This document shows positions 1-8,888 of a stretch of 64,000 bases of DNA, one piece after another. The notes under the pieces were generated by a model. It saw only the letters and a program-made list of their open reading frames with translations. It did no database searches and was not told the origin of the DNA. The stretch is from Cohnella sp. CFH 77786 (GTDB taxonomy: Bacteria > Bacillota > Bacilli > Paenibacillales > Paenibacillaceae). The stretch is taken from assembly GCF_019400745.1 (NCBI RefSeq), contig NZ_WJIB01000001.1, positions 62,001-126,000 on the forward strand, read 5' to 3'. Position numbers and translations under genes: made by a program. Positions within the stretch are counted from its first letter, which is position 1. The number at the start of each line of letters is the position of its first letter.

Positions 1-47
1 TTGCGCCTAAAGTCCTAATACGGTCCCCCTAAACCTTGCGATTGACA

Positions 48-71
48 GAAAGCCTCCCGAAGGAGGCTTTC
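48..71 (-). terminator. Intrinsic terminator-like hairpin after ymfJ
   Basis: A perfect 10-bp inverted repeat (48-57 with 62-71) encloses a 4-base loop. On the minus strand the loop is TTCG closed by C-G, a very stable tetraloop. Only a short broken T run follows, so it is a modest terminator. It sits about 75 bases past the ymfJ stop and probably ends the ymfF-ymfH-ymfI-ymfJ unit. Confidence 0.6.
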
Positions 72-146
72 GAAGGATCCCGCCAAAAGCCGAATCCCAG
101 ACGGGAAGGAATCCGTTTTGTTCGAGGCTCTCGTTTTCGAACGACG

Positions 147-401
147 TTACTCGTTCCGTTCGGCCAGCTTCACCATAAGACTAGCCATCGCTTGGCGTTC
201 GGATTCGTCGCCAACGTCCCACAATTCCTTCAGGACGCGCTCCTCGTCGTTTTTCGGATCGACCTTGTTCTCGAGGAACTCCCCGATTTCATAAGCCAGC
301 TTCTTGATCGTATCCTCTCCAACGCCCATGCTTTTGGCGGCTGCCACGCGGTCGCCCAAAAACTTCTTCCAGGTTTCGAAATTGTGCAGTACGGTCGACA
401 T
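147..401 (-). CDS. ymfJ: DUF3243 family protein (YmfJ)
   Basis: An 84-residue protein that I recognise as the DUF3243 family, whose B. subtilis member is YmfJ. It is all soluble and mostly helical in appearance, with no signal peptide or membrane segment. The ATG is preceded by GGAGG about 10 bases upstream. It follows ymfI after a gap of about 100 bases, in the same order as in B. subtilis. The molecular function of the family is not established, so none is assigned here. Confidence 0.85.
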   Translation of the reverse strand: MSTVLHNFETWKKFLGDRVAAAKSMGVGEDTIKKLAYEIGEFLENKVDPKNDEERVLKELWDVGDESERQAMASLMVKLAERNE

Positions 402-499
402 CGAGCTTAAGCCTCCTTCGCTATTCAGGTCAGCCTACATCTCCCGCCAATACGCGCGGGAAACCAGCTTGACTTTACTATACCCTCGCTAAGGCAGGC

Positions 500-1234
500 T
501 TATGCCGACCAACCGCCGTTGATGCCGAGCACTTGCCCCGTCATGTAGCCCGCTTCGTCCGACGTGAGGAATCGGATCAAATCCGCGACTTCGTCCGGCT
601 GTCCAAGACGACCGAGCGGAATGTCGCGGCAAATCGCAAGGCGGTCTTCTTCGGTAAGCCCGGCCAGCATGTCGGTCTCGATCGCCCCCGGCGCGACGGC
701 GTTCACCGTGACGCCGGACGAAGCAAGCTCCTTGGCCATCGACTTGGCGAAGGCGTTCAATCCGCCTTTGGCGGCCGCATATGCGGCTTCCCCCGAGGCG
801 CCGATGACGCCCCAGATGCTGGACATGTAAATAATTCGTCCCCATCGTCTCCATGCCATCCCGGGAGCAAACAACCGGGTCAGCCGGTAAGCGGCTTTCA
901 AATGAACCCCCATGATTTCGTCCCATGCGTCTTCCCCGCAATCCTCGAGCAGTCCGTAGAACGCCGTTCCGGCACTGTGCACGAGAATATCGGGGGACAT
1001 TTCCAGGGCCTCCAGGCGATCTTTCAGCGCCAGCAGAGACTCGCCGTCGCGGACGTCCGCGCGGATCGGCTCCGCCCGCACGCCGAGTTCGCGGCATTGG
1101 GCGGCCACACGCTGAGCGGCTTCTTCGGACGCGTAATAGGGTATGGCCACGTCGGCTCCGCCCGCGGCCAATCGGCGGGCGGCCGCGGCTCCGATGCCGC
1201 GGGAGCCGCCCGTGACGAGCGCGCGCCTATTCAA
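500..1234 (-). CDS. ymfI: Short-chain dehydrogenase/reductase, FabG-like (YmfI)
   Basis: A 244-residue classical SDR. The N-terminal TGGSRGIG is the NAD(P)-binding glycine motif. The catalytic Ser-Tyr-Lys triad is visible as the Ser of MSSIWG and the Tyr and Lys of YAAAK, and PGAIETDM is the usual cofactor loop. The proposed start is TTG at 1234, with AGGAG 9 bases upstream. That TTG overlaps the TGA of ymfH (TTGA), which implies translational coupling. Longer in-frame extensions upstream run through ymfH and are rejected. By family it would reduce a beta-keto acyl or similar carbonyl substrate, but the true fatty-acid FabG is normally encoded with fabD/acpP. This is therefore a paralogue of unknown substrate. 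Confidence 0.88.
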   Translation of the reverse strand: MNRRALVTGGSRGIGAAAARRLAAGGADVAIPYYASEEAAQRVAAQCRELGVRAEPIRADVRDGESLLALKDRLEALEMSPDILVHSAGTAFYGLLEDCGEDAWDEIMGVHLKAAYRLTRLFAPGMAWRRWGRIIYMSSIWGVIGASGEAAYAAAKGGLNAFAKSMAKELASSGVTVNAVAPGAIETDMLAGLTEEDRLAICRDIPLGRLGQPDEVADLIRFLTSDEAGYMTGQVLGINGGWSA

Positions 1235-2517
1235 GCCGTACCGCTCCTGACGATGGAAACGGCGAACCGTTCCTTCGACGCGTGTTCCCGGAGTCTTGCA
1301 TTGACCTCCTCCGCCGTCAAGCTCTCGATCAGCTCGACGACGCGAAACAGATCCCCGCCCTTGTGCCGGTAGCGCGTAAACTCGCCCGCGATCGCTTCCG
1401 GGCTGTTCATCATGCGCAGGAAGGTGCCGATCCGCTTGCGGCGGGTCCGTTCGATCACGCCGGCGTCGATGCCCCGCTCCGCGGCTTCGTACAAGGCACC
1501 GCACACCCTGTTTTTCAGCTCTTCGGGATCGCGCGTCTCTCCTCCGATGACGGAGAACGCGAATCCCGGTCCCGTATTGTACTCGTGCCCGAAATTGTCG
1601 GAGATCAAGTTGTCGTCGTACAGCTGTTGATACAGCGGCGAACTGGCACCCAGGAGCGCTTCCAGCATCAGCTTGCTCGCCAGCTCCCGGCGAATCGTCT
1701 CTTCCCCGTTCGCGGGTCCGGGTTCTTCCTTGAAGCCGAACAGGCATTTCGGCAGCGAAACCGGCAGCGCGATCCGGCGGACTTCCTCCCTTACCTCCGA
1801 GGGCTCTTCTTCGAAGAAGCGGACGATTTCGCCGCTTGGCTTAAACGACTTGGCGGCCTGGTTGTTGCGCACGAGAGCCATCGTCGCCTCGGGATCGATC
1901 CCGCCGACGACGAACAGCGTCATGTTCGACGGGTGATAGAACGTATGGTAGCAGTCGTACAGCATTTCCTTCGTGATCGAACGGACGGAATCGGCCGTCC
2001 CCGCGATGTCGATATGCACGGGATGGCGGCGGTAGAGCGCCTCGATGAGGCCGAAATACACCCGCCAGTCCGGATTGTCGCGGTACATGTCGATCTCCTG
2101 GACGATGATCCCTTTCTCCTTCTCGACGTTCTCGTCCGTGAAATATGGATTCTGTACGAAATCAAGAAGGGTCTCCAGATTTTCGGGAATTTGGCGGGTA
2201 GCGGAGAACAGGTACACGGTGCGATCGAAGCTCGTAAACGCGTTCGCGGACGCCCCCTGGGCGGCGAAACGGGAGAAGATGTCTCCTTCCGGTTCCTCGA
2301 ACATCTTGTGCTCGAGAAAATGCGCGATTCCGTCCGGCACGCTGATCTCTTCGCGTCCCGGAGGACGGAAGCGGTTGTCGATCGACCCGTAACGCGTCGT
2401 GAACGTGGCATACGTCTTGGTAAACCCGGGTTTCGGCAGCAGGTAAACCTCCAGGCCGTTATCCAGCTTCTCGTGCCACAACGTCTCCTGCAGCTTCGGA
2501 TACTCCAGCTTCTCCAT
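1231..2517 (-). CDS. ymfH: M16 family zinc peptidase, active type (YmfH)
   Basis: A 428-residue insulinase/processing-peptidase-like protein. The inverted zinc motif HFLEH sits at residues 66-70, followed by a second acidic ligand region, so this subunit should be catalytic. The start is ATG with GGAGG 10 bases upstream. It lies 25 bases after ymfF, which encodes a related protein without the zinc motif. M16 enzymes commonly work as an active plus inactive pair, so YmfH and YmfF may form a heterodimer (inference). No signal peptide is seen, so a cytoplasmic site is expected. Its substrate is not known. Confidence 0.88.
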   Translation of the reverse strand: MEKLEYPKLQETLWHEKLDNGLEVYLLPKPGFTKTYATFTTRYGSIDNRFRPPGREEISVPDGIAHFLEHKMFEEPEGDIFSRFAAQGASANAFTSFDRTVYLFSATRQIPENLETLLDFVQNPYFTDENVEKEKGIIVQEIDMYRDNPDWRVYFGLIEALYRRHPVHIDIAGTADSVRSITKEMLYDCYHTFYHPSNMTLFVVGGIDPEATMALVRNNQAAKSFKPSGEIVRFFEEEPSEVREEVRRIALPVSLPKCLFGFKEEPGPANGEETIRRELASKLMLEALLGASSPLYQQLYDDNLISDNFGHEYNTGPGFAFSVIGGETRDPEELKNRVCGALYEAAERGIDAGVIERTRRKRIGTFLRMMNSPEAIAGEFTRYRHKGGDLFRVVELIESLTAEEVNARLREHASKERFAVSIVRSGTA

Positions 2518-2542
2518 TAAGCCTTCACCTCCGATCGATAAC

Positions 2543-3835
2543 TCATATGGCGGCCTCGTCTTTGCGATCCCGAAGGAAATAGATCGTGTCCAGCTTGACG
2601 CCGCTCGCGGCGGCCACGATCTGATCCGGCGTCACGGCCTCCAAATCGGCGATAAACGATTCCGCGGTCCGTTCCTTGCCGGATACGATCGCGTTGTAAT
2701 CGAAGCCGATCCGCTCGAACGCGGAATCCTGGATTTCCCGAAGCTGGTTGGAGAGCATCGCCTTCGTGCGGCCCAGATCCTCATCGCCGAATTCGCCCCG
2801 CTCCATCGCGGCCAGCTGATCCAGGATGATCCGGACGGCTTTGTCGTAATTCGGGATTTCAATGCCCGATTGGATCGTCATGAGGCCCTTGTGGCCGTCG
2901 AGACGCGAAGAAGCGTAGTACGCCAGGCTCGCTTTCTCCCTGACGTTAACGAACAATTTGGAATGGGGAAACGCGCCGAGCAATCCGTTATACAGAAGCA
3001 GCGCGGGATAATCGTCGCGGCCGTAGGCGGAGCCGACGCGCAGCCCCAAGTTCAGCTTGCCTTGACCTACGTCCAGCCGTTCTACGATGGTCTGGACTTG
3101 TTGCCGGGCCGGATGCAGGACGGTCGGCACATAACCGGAGGGCGTTCCGGACGGCAGACGGAAAGCTTCCGCGGCATACTTCTCGACCTCTTCCAAGCTC
3201 GTGTCTCCCGCGACGTACAAATCGAAAGCGGCCTGCCCGAGCCAATCCTGATAATTCCGGAAGAGCGAAGCGGCATCGATGCTGTCCAAATCCTCCTTGC
3301 GTCCCATCGCCGGAAGCCGATAGGGCTCCCCCCGGCACAACTCCTCGGTGCATCGTTCCGAAGCATATCGGATTTTGTCGTTGATGACGGCCTCGATGCG
3401 TTTGGCCACCGTCGATTTCTCGGCTTCCACGTAACGGGAGCGGAACCGCCCCTCCTCCAGTGCCGGAGCCGTCACGACCTCGCCAAGGAAACGCAGCGCT
3501 TCCCGCAGCAAGGAGTCGTCCGAAGACACGAAACGGTCGTTGATCATGTCCACGCGAAATTGGACGACATGGTTGTCGCCCCTCTTGTACAGATCGAATC
3601 CGAATCCCGCTCCGTACAATTCGTCGAGCCGCTCCCGGAACGCGATCGTTTCGGGGTAGCTTTGCGTGCCCCTGCGCAGCACGAAAGGGGTGAGCGCCGC
3701 CTTGGTCACCCCGGATTCGGTCAGAGGAACGCCCGCGAACAGCGACACCGCGAACGTTTTGAAGCGTTTCGTCGGCAGCACGTGCAGGCGAAGCCGCCCC
3801 AACGCGCCGCGTTCAAATCCTTCCGGCATGGTCAC
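2543..3835 (-). CDS. ymfF: M16 family peptidase-like protein lacking the zinc motif (YmfF)
   Basis: A 430-residue M16-fold protein, the YmfF type. Where an active member has HxxEH, this one reads FVLRRGTQSYPET, so the zinc ligands are absent. The frame is open and full length and the partner gene ymfH is intact, so this is a family property rather than decay. The start is GTG at 3835, preceded by AAGGGG at 5 bases; an ATG two codons in is equally usable. It is the first gene of the ymfF-ymfH-ymfI-ymfJ group and has a likely sigma-A promoter at 3897-3926. It probably acts as the substrate-binding or structural partner of YmfH. Confidence 0.85.
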   Translation of the reverse strand: MTMPEGFERGALGRLRLHVLPTKRFKTFAVSLFAGVPLTESGVTKAALTPFVLRRGTQSYPETIAFRERLDELYGAGFGFDLYKRGDNHVVQFRVDMINDRFVSSDDSLLREALRFLGEVVTAPALEEGRFRSRYVEAEKSTVAKRIEAVINDKIRYASERCTEELCRGEPYRLPAMGRKEDLDSIDAASLFRNYQDWLGQAAFDLYVAGDTSLEEVEKYAAEAFRLPSGTPSGYVPTVLHPARQQVQTIVERLDVGQGKLNLGLRVGSAYGRDDYPALLLYNGLLGAFPHSKLFVNVREKASLAYYASSRLDGHKGLMTIQSGIEIPNYDKAVRIILDQLAAMERGEFGDEDLGRTKAMLSNQLREIQDSAFERIGFDYNAIVSGKERTAESFIADLEAVTPDQIVAAASGVKLDTIYFLRDRKDEAAI

Positions 3836-3896
3836 TCAAGCCCCTTCTGCGTTTAGTCGCTTCCCTCAATCCATGCGCTTATGCGCAGTCAGCCCC

Positions 3897-3926
3897 ATTC
3901 TAACCGATGGGACAAAGGGGAAGCAA
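3897..3926 (-). promoter_or_regulatory. Candidate sigma-A promoter for ymfF operon
   Basis: On the minus strand TTGCTT (3921-3926) and TAGAAT (3897-3902) are separated by 18 bases. The -10 differs from TATAAT at one position. It lies 62 bases before the ymfF start and after the sleB terminator. The leader contains a small palindrome at 3874-3887. Confidence 0.55.
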
Positions 3927-3937
3927 ATGCTGCAAGT

Positions 3938-3980
3938 AAAAACGACTTCGTCGTCCTTTTGAACAGAGAAAGTCGTTTTT
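3938..3980. terminator. Intrinsic terminator after sleB
   Basis: An 11-bp perfect inverted repeat (3938-3948 with 3970-3980) has A5 and T5 runs at its ends. It therefore reads as a terminator in either direction. On the minus strand it ends sleB, about 190 bases past its stop. The rest of the 333-base gap between ymfF and sleB (about 3981-4168) is AT-richer than its surroundings and shows no gene. Confidence 0.65.
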
Positions 3981-4168
3981 ATCGGAGTGATAATAGAAAT
4001 ACTTCTGTCGATGCATTTCGGAGATGAGTGACCGCTTATGGTGGAAGTTTTTCTAGGTACAGAAAGTTTGTACTTTCCGTAGAACGAATTCGCATTTTAC
4101 TTTCTGTAACGTTTAGAAAAGCAAAGCAAATTTGATACATTCTGAATCACGATAACCGGGGCGACGCG

Positions 4169-4936
4169 TCACCGGCAGAAAATGTGCTTGCCGATCGTTT
4201 TATATTGCGGGCGGGTCCAAATCCACTTGGAGGTAGCGGTCTCCGGGTTGAAGTAATACAGGCAGCCGTCGGTCGGATCCCAGCCGCTGAGCGCGTCCTT
4301 GACCGCTTTCATGGCGGAGGCGTTCGGCGTCAGCCAAATTTGGCCATCCGCCACCGCCGTGAAGGCGCCGGGCTGAAAGATGACGCCGGTCGGCGTATTC
4401 GGGAATTCCTCGTCGCGCACCCGGTTGAGGATGACGGCGGCCACAGCCACTTGCCCTTCGTAGGGCTCCCCGCGGGATTCGCCGTAAACGGCGTTGGCCA
4501 TCATTTTGATGTCTTTGTCCGTAAAGCCGTAATGGTTGGAAGCCGGCAGCGACTCCGCGCGCGACGTTCCTCCGCCTCCGACTTGTCCGGCGCTCGGGGG
4601 CAAGTCGGCTGCCGTAGGCTTCCAATCCTTCGTCGCTTTCCAGAGCTTCAGCTTCGTCTTCGGACCGACAACGCCGTCGGCCTTCATGCCGAATTTCCAT
4701 TGGAACCATTTGACGGCGTTCAGCGTGGTCGCCCCGAATTGGCCGTCGACTTTGCCGTCGAAATAACCGAGATATTTCAGCCTGCCTTGCAGCTCGTAAA
4801 TGTCTTTGCCGGAGGCCCCTTGCTTCAATATCGTCGTTCCGAACGTTTCCCGGCTGCTTTCCCCGTGCTCCAGTTTGAACAGGGCCAACAAGCCGACCAC
4901 GAGGCAGAACGTCAAAATCACGAGACGATACCTCAC
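4169..4936 (-). CDS. sleB: Spore cortex-lytic enzyme SleB
   Basis: A 255-residue protein. Residues 5-21 form an N-terminal signal/anchor segment. Residues 38-95 are a PG_binding_1 domain, followed by a Gly/Ser/Pro linker. Residues 138-255 are a CwlJ/SleB-type hydrolase domain with the likely catalytic Glu at 153 in YGESRGEP. In the family it is a lytic transglycosylase that degrades muramic-delta-lactam cortex during germination. The start is GTG at 4936. A sigma-G promoter lies just upstream, which fits forespore expression. It stands alone here: ypeB, its usual stabilising partner in bacilli, is not adjacent. A terminator follows at 3938-3980. Confidence 0.92.
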   Translation of the reverse strand: MRYRLVILTFCLVVGLLALFKLEHGESSRETFGTTILKQGASGKDIYELQGRLKYLGYFDGKVDGQFGATTLNAVKWFQWKFGMKADGVVGPKTKLKLWKATKDWKPTAADLPPSAGQVGGGGTSRAESLPASNHYGFTDKDIKMMANAVYGESRGEPYEGQVAVAAVILNRVRDEEFPNTPTGVIFQPGAFTAVADGQIWLTPNASAMKAVKDALSGWDPTDGCLYYFNPETATSKWIWTRPQYKTIGKHIFCR

Positions 4937-4979
4937 CTTGAGCTCACGCCTTTCTCATTCAACATGGGTTGTCGCCCGT

Positions 4980-5009
4980 TAGTATGAGAAAGGAGAAAGG
5001 CTCTTATAC
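4980..5009 (-). promoter_or_regulatory. Sigma-G promoter of sleB
   Basis: On the minus strand GTATA (5005-5009) is followed after exactly 18 bases by CATACTA (4980-4986). This matches the published sigma-G consensus of B. subtilis, recalled as gHATR-N18-CATnHTA, at every defined position. The predicted start of transcription is about 37 bases before the sleB GTG. sleB is a known forespore gene, so motif and function agree. Confidence 0.8.
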
Positions 5010-5030
5010 CCAGTACGCGGCATTTGCCCG

Positions 5031-7673
5031 TCAGGAAGGGATCCTCTGCTGGTATTGCTCGAGCGACATGAGCACTTCCCGCGGCTTGCTGCCTTCGTAA
5101 GGACCGACGATGCCTTTGGCCTCCATCGTGTCGATCAATCGGGCCGCCCGGGTATACCCGATCCTCATCCGGCGCTGGAGCAGGGACACGGATGCCTGCT
5201 TCGCCTCCAGGATGATTTGCACCGCTTGGTCGAACAGCTCGTCCACGTACTCGTCTCCCTCATCCGGCTCCGAATCGTCGATTTCGGGCACGAGCTCCTC
5301 GTTATATTCCGCTTCGGCCTGCGCGCGCGCGTGATTCACGACCGATTCCACCTCGCTGTCGGACAGGAAAGCACCCTGCACGCGGATCGGCTTGGACGCG
5401 CCCATCGGCAGGAACAGCATGTCTCCGCGGCCGAGCAGCTTCTCCGCGCCGACCATGTCCAGAATCGTCCTCGAATCCACCTGCGACGACACGCCGAAGG
5501 CGATGCGGCTCGGAATGTTCGCTTTGATGACGCCGGTGATGACGTCGACCGAAGGGCGCTGCGTCGCGATGATCAGATGGATGCCCGCAGCGCGGGCCAT
5601 CTGCGCGAGTCGCGTTATCGCGTCTTCGACGTCGCCTGCCGCGACCATCATCAGGTCGGCGAGCTCGTCCACGATGACGACGATGTAAGGCAGCACGGCA
5701 TCCGGGTTGTCCCCGCTCAGCATGAGCGCGTTGTAGCCTTCGATGTTGCGGGTCGCCGATTTCGAGAATTTCTCGTAGCGCTTTTCCATCTCCACGACGA
5801 TTTTCTTGAGGGCGAGCGAAGCCCGCCTCGGATCGGTCACGACCGGCGCGAGCAAATGCGGAATGCCGTTGTACACGTTCAATTCGACCATCTTGGGGTC
5901 GATCATGAGGAACTTGACCTCGTCCGGCTTCGCTTTGTACAGCACGCTGGTGATAATGCCGTTGATGCACACCGACTTGCCCGAGCCGGTCGCCCCCGCG
6001 ACCAGCAGGTGGGGCATTTTGGCCAGATTGCCGATGATGGGCTGACCGGAAATGTCCCGGCCGAACGCGACGGTGAGCTTGGACGGCGCTTCCTGGAACG
6101 CCTGCGTCTCTACGACTTCGCGCAGGGTGACGACGCTGACCTCGTTATTGGGCACCTCGATCCCGATGGCGGACTTGCCCGGAATGGGCGCCTCCATGCG
6201 GATATCCTTCGCCGCGAGCGCGAGCGCGATATCGTCCGTGAGGCTGACGATCCGGCTTACCTTCACGCCGACGTCCGGCTGCAATTCGTACCGGGTGACG
6301 GCCGGTCCCCGGGCCACGTCCAGCACCTTCGCGCGCACGCCGAAGCTTTCCAGCGTCGCTTCCAGCTTGCGAGCCGTGTCCAAGTAATCGTTCGGGTTGC
6401 CGGATTTGCTTCCGGCAGCCGGTTTGTTCAGCAAGGAAACGCCCGGCAGCCGGTACGGCTTCGGCTTTTTCGCGGCAGCTTTGGCCGGCGCCGATGCCAC
6501 GGCTGCATCGCCGGCGGGACCGGCTTTCTCTTCGGCTTCTTCCCCTTGGGGCGTGTCCGTGTCTTCGCCCTCGTCTTCCTCGTTCCATGGAGCTGCCGTA
6601 GCCTGTGACTGCACGGTGAAATCCGTGAACCTCGGAGCCGCCGAGGTTCCTTGTTCGGGCGCGGCGGGAGCGGCAGCTCCGGATGCGTCGCGGGCTTCGG
6701 AGACACCTGCCGGAGGCATCGCCGTGCGGGCGTTAGGCTGCGGTTTCGCGGCGGCCGGAGCGCCGTTCCACTCCGCCTCTTCTTCGTCGTCCCACGTTTC
6801 GTCACGGGGCTCCTCCGCTCCCCGTTCCGGTTTGCCGTGGAACAGTTGGAAAAACAGAGGCGTTTTCCGCGGCTGAGCCGCGTTCGGCAGCTCGTCCATG
6901 CCATCGTCCTCCGGAAGCGGATCGGGAACGGCCGGATGCTCGCGTTTGCCGGAAGACGCTACGGGAACGGCTTTCGCCGACTGCAGCTTGCGTCCGGGAG
7001 ACAGTCGGGCCGCCAACAGCGGCATGATGCGCATCAGGAACAGGCGGATGGATTGTCCCATTTCCACATAGGAGCGGTTCGTGATGAGCAGGAGCGAGAT
7101 CGCGAACTGTATGTACATGATGAATTTGGCCCCGTAATAACCGAACATCCAATAGAACAGAGAGTATTGGACGGCGCCGAGCATGCCGCCTCCGATATCT
7201 TTCTCCCAAGGCTTAAGATCCGCCCGCGCCGCGACGGCGGTCTCGCCGTCCTCCGGCTCGGCCGGCTCTTCCGATCCGGAAGGGTTCAGGACTTGTCCGC
7301 TCAGCGCGGATCCCATCTGCCGGATGATATTGGGCGCGCTGACCGAATCCATCGGGGCGAGCCGGCTTTGCGCGAACGAAATCGTGCTCATGAGCGTACA
7401 AGCGAGACAGAACAACAGGAATCCGGACCTTCTGGGGGTCCATCCCCTCGGCCATTGCCGTTTCATCATGACGTAGAGACCGATCCAAATGCCGAGCAGG
7501 GCCATCAAAAAATAAAACTTGCCGAGCACAAGGCTGGATAAGCTGGTAAGCGCCCATGCGCCGCGGCCTTCGCCGTAGAACGTGATGACGGAGATGGTGA
7601 TGAGCAGGATGCCGTAGATTTCGTATTTCAGATTGGCTCCGAACGAGGCCCGTTTCTTTTTTCTTCTGGCCAA
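5031..7673 (-). CDS. spoIIIE: DNA translocase SpoIIIE/FtsK
   Basis: An 880-residue protein. Four membrane segments lie in residues 15-200, followed by an acidic, Ala/Pro-rich linker (about 230-420). The RecA-like motor carries the Walker A GATGSGKS at 560-567 and a Walker B ending in VDELAD. A winged-helix gamma domain at the C-terminus (about 810-875) reads polar DNA motifs. Four N-terminal membrane helices favour SpoIIIE over the soluble SftA. It pumps DNA through the septum in sporulation and division. The start is TTG at 7673 with GGAGG 8 bases upstream, and longer in-frame extensions lack a ribosome site. An extended -10 promoter lies at 7696-7701. Confidence 0.93.
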   Translation of the reverse strand: MARRKKKRASFGANLKYEIYGILLITISVITFYGEGRGAWALTSLSSLVLGKFYFLMALLGIWIGLYVMMKRQWPRGWTPRRSGFLLFCLACTLMSTISFAQSRLAPMDSVSAPNIIRQMGSALSGQVLNPSGSEEPAEPEDGETAVAARADLKPWEKDIGGGMLGAVQYSLFYWMFGYYGAKFIMYIQFAISLLLITNRSYVEMGQSIRLFLMRIMPLLAARLSPGRKLQSAKAVPVASSGKREHPAVPDPLPEDDGMDELPNAAQPRKTPLFFQLFHGKPERGAEEPRDETWDDEEEAEWNGAPAAAKPQPNARTAMPPAGVSEARDASGAAAPAAPEQGTSAAPRFTDFTVQSQATAAPWNEEDEGEDTDTPQGEEAEEKAGPAGDAAVASAPAKAAAKKPKPYRLPGVSLLNKPAAGSKSGNPNDYLDTARKLEATLESFGVRAKVLDVARGPAVTRYELQPDVGVKVSRIVSLTDDIALALAAKDIRMEAPIPGKSAIGIEVPNNEVSVVTLREVVETQAFQEAPSKLTVAFGRDISGQPIIGNLAKMPHLLVAGATGSGKSVCINGIITSVLYKAKPDEVKFLMIDPKMVELNVYNGIPHLLAPVVTDPRRASLALKKIVVEMEKRYEKFSKSATRNIEGYNALMLSGDNPDAVLPYIVVIVDELADLMMVAAGDVEDAITRLAQMARAAGIHLIIATQRPSVDVITGVIKANIPSRIAFGVSSQVDSRTILDMVGAEKLLGRGDMLFLPMGASKPIRVQGAFLSDSEVESVVNHARAQAEAEYNEELVPEIDDSEPDEGDEYVDELFDQAVQIILEAKQASVSLLQRRMRIGYTRAARLIDTMEAKGIVGPYEGSKPREVLMSLEQYQQRIPS

Positions 7674-7695
7674 GCATGCCACCTCCCGGTTCAAC

Positions 7696-7701
7696 ATTAT
7701 A
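7696..7701 (-). promoter_or_regulatory. Extended -10 promoter of spoIIIE/ftsK
   Basis: On the minus strand TATAAT is preceded directly by TGG, an extended -10 element. The -35 is poor (TGCCAA at 17 bases). Transcription would begin about 10 bases before the GGAGG of the gene, giving a very short leader. It lies inside the ylzJ-ftsK gap. Confidence 0.6.
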
Positions 7702-7735
7702 CCACAGTCGGCGGGAGGTTGGCAGACGCGGAAAC

Positions 7736-8008
7736 TTACGGCAAATAGGTCGGGACTTCCGGACCTTCCTTGTCCGGATTGGCCTGCGCGGGTTCCGCCG
7801 CGTAGCAGACCGTCTGGCCCGGGGAGAACTCCGGCTGCAGGTAGCAGTCGAGCGGCGCGTTCAGCAGCCTCTCGATCCTTCCGATTCCCGGCGCGACCGG
7901 GACGACCCGCATCGTGACGCCGCGGATCGTCAGGTCGAGAAAAGGTCCCGGCTCCCGGTTCCAACCGTCGAATACGAGCTCCAGCGGCATCGGCGTATAG
8001 AAGCTCAT
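7736..8008 (-). CDS. ylzJ: YlzJ-like protein
   Basis: A 90-residue protein starting at an ATG that overlaps the tepA stop (ATGA), so the two are probably coupled. The N-terminus ([13 protein letters not shown]) is the recognisable YlzJ-like signature. The position directly after tepA and before spoIIIE/ftsK is the same as in B. subtilis. No membrane segment, signal or catalytic motif can be seen. The function of the family is unknown. The frame remains open far upstream through tepA, but that part is not coding in this frame. Confidence 0.8.
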   Translation of the reverse strand: MSFYTPMPLELVFDGWNREPGPFLDLTIRGVTMRVVPVAPGIGRIERLLNAPLDCYLQPEFSPGQTVCYAAEPAQANPDKEGPEVPTYLP

Positions 8009-8757
8009 TGGACGACCGCCCCTTGCGTCGTTTTGCGTTCGGCGATCAGCCCGTTCAAATGGCGAAGGGCGTCCCCGAGCCCGCCGACCTCGTCGATGAG
8101 TCCGTGTTTCACCGCGTCCGAGCCGATCACCGTCGTACCGATGTCCCGGGTCAGCTCGCCCGTTTTGAACATGAGCTCCTTGAACGTCTCTTCCCCGATC
8201 TTCGAATGCCGGGTCACGAAACGGACGACGCGCTCCTGCATTTTCTCCAGGTATTCGAAGGTTTGGGGCACGCCGATGATCAAGCCGCTCAGCCGGATCG
8301 GATGGATCGTCATCGTCGCCGTCTCCGCGATGAAGGTGTAATCGGCCGACACGGCGATCGGCACGCCGATCGAATGGCCGCCCCCCAGCACGATGGCCAC
8401 CTTGGGCTTGGACATGGAGGAAATCATTTCGGCAATCGCCAGCCCGGCCTCCACGTCTCCGCCCACCGTATTCAGCACCATCAGCAGCCCTTCGATTTTC
8501 GGATTCTGCTCGGCTGCCACCAGTTGGGGAATGACATGCTCGTACTTCGTCGTCTTGTTCTGCGGCGGGAGCATCAGGTGCCCTTCGATCTGCCCGATGA
8601 TCGTCAAGCAGAAGACGTTGCTCTCCGTTGCCGGCACGACCGTCTGCCCGAGCTGCACCACCGATTCCACCGCCGCCGAAACTTTGCGCTCGTCGCCCGG
8701 ATGCAAGCCCGGGCCAGGCTGGTCGCCGGGTTTTTCCATGTTCATGGGACCGATCAC
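8005..8757 (-). CDS. tepA: ClpP-like translocation-enhancing protease TepA
   Basis: A 250-residue ClpP/crotonase-fold serine protease. The nucleophile Ser is in GGGHSIGVP and the catalytic His in TMTIHPIR, as in ClpP-like TepA (YmfB). The start is GTG at 8757, because AAAGGAGG ends exactly 7 bases upstream. An ATG at 8778 lies before that ribosome site and is rejected. It overlaps ylzJ by four bases. In B. subtilis TepA was linked to protein translocation. No signal peptide is visible, so it should act in the cytoplasm or at the inner membrane face. Confidence 0.88.
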   Translation of the reverse strand: MIGPMNMEKPGDQPGPGLHPGDERKVSAAVESVVQLGQTVVPATESNVFCLTIIGQIEGHLMLPPQNKTTKYEHVIPQLVAAEQNPKIEGLLMVLNTVGGDVEAGLAIAEMISSMSKPKVAIVLGGGHSIGVPIAVSADYTFIAETATMTIHPIRLSGLIIGVPQTFEYLEKMQERVVRFVTRHSKIGEETFKELMFKTGELTRDIGTTVIGSDAVKHGLIDEVGGLGDALRHLNGLIAERKTTQGAVVQ

Positions 8758-8810
8758 TGGATCTCCTCCTTTGGCCATTCATGGCAGGCTTATTATGAGC
8801 CAAGGAACAG

Positions 8811-8854
8811 AAAAAAACCGTTTCCTTCCGTCGGAGACGGTCGAAAACGGTTTT
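8811..8854 (-). terminator. Intrinsic terminator of the RNase J gene
   Basis: A 10-bp stem (8814-8823 with 8845-8854) contains an inner CCGTC/GACGG hairpin. On the minus strand it is followed by a run of seven T. It begins about 35 bases after the rnj stop, so it ends that transcript. tepA must then have its own promoter or depend on read-through. Confidence 0.85.
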
Positions 8855-8888
8855 GGCGAGTGTTGGCGGTGCATGCGATCGCTAATCC

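Noticed and set aside
477..482. TATAGT as a promoter for ymfJ
   Set aside because: No -35 within 15-19 bases and no extended -10; ymfJ is more simply read from the ymfF operon.
1235..1747. Upstream in-frame extension of ymfI
   Set aside because: The extra codons run inside ymfH in another frame, and a TTG with a ribosome site at the SDR N-terminus fits the family length.
2543..3835. ymfF as a pseudogene because the zinc motif is missing
   Set aside because: The frame is intact and full length, and loss of HxxEH is normal for the YmfF subunit.
5055..6608. Long plus-strand open frame opposite spoIIIE/ftsK
   Set aside because: It is the composition shadow of the FtsK motor domain, with no ribosome site or recognisable domain.
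7674..7964. N-terminal extension of spoIIIE/ftsK
   Set aside because: It crosses the promoter and ylzJ in another frame, has Arg/Gly-rich non-family sequence and no ribosome site.
8758..8810. Promoter for tepA between the rnj terminator and tepA
   Set aside because: A CATAAT resembling a -10 is present but no acceptable -35 or extended -10 could be paired with it.
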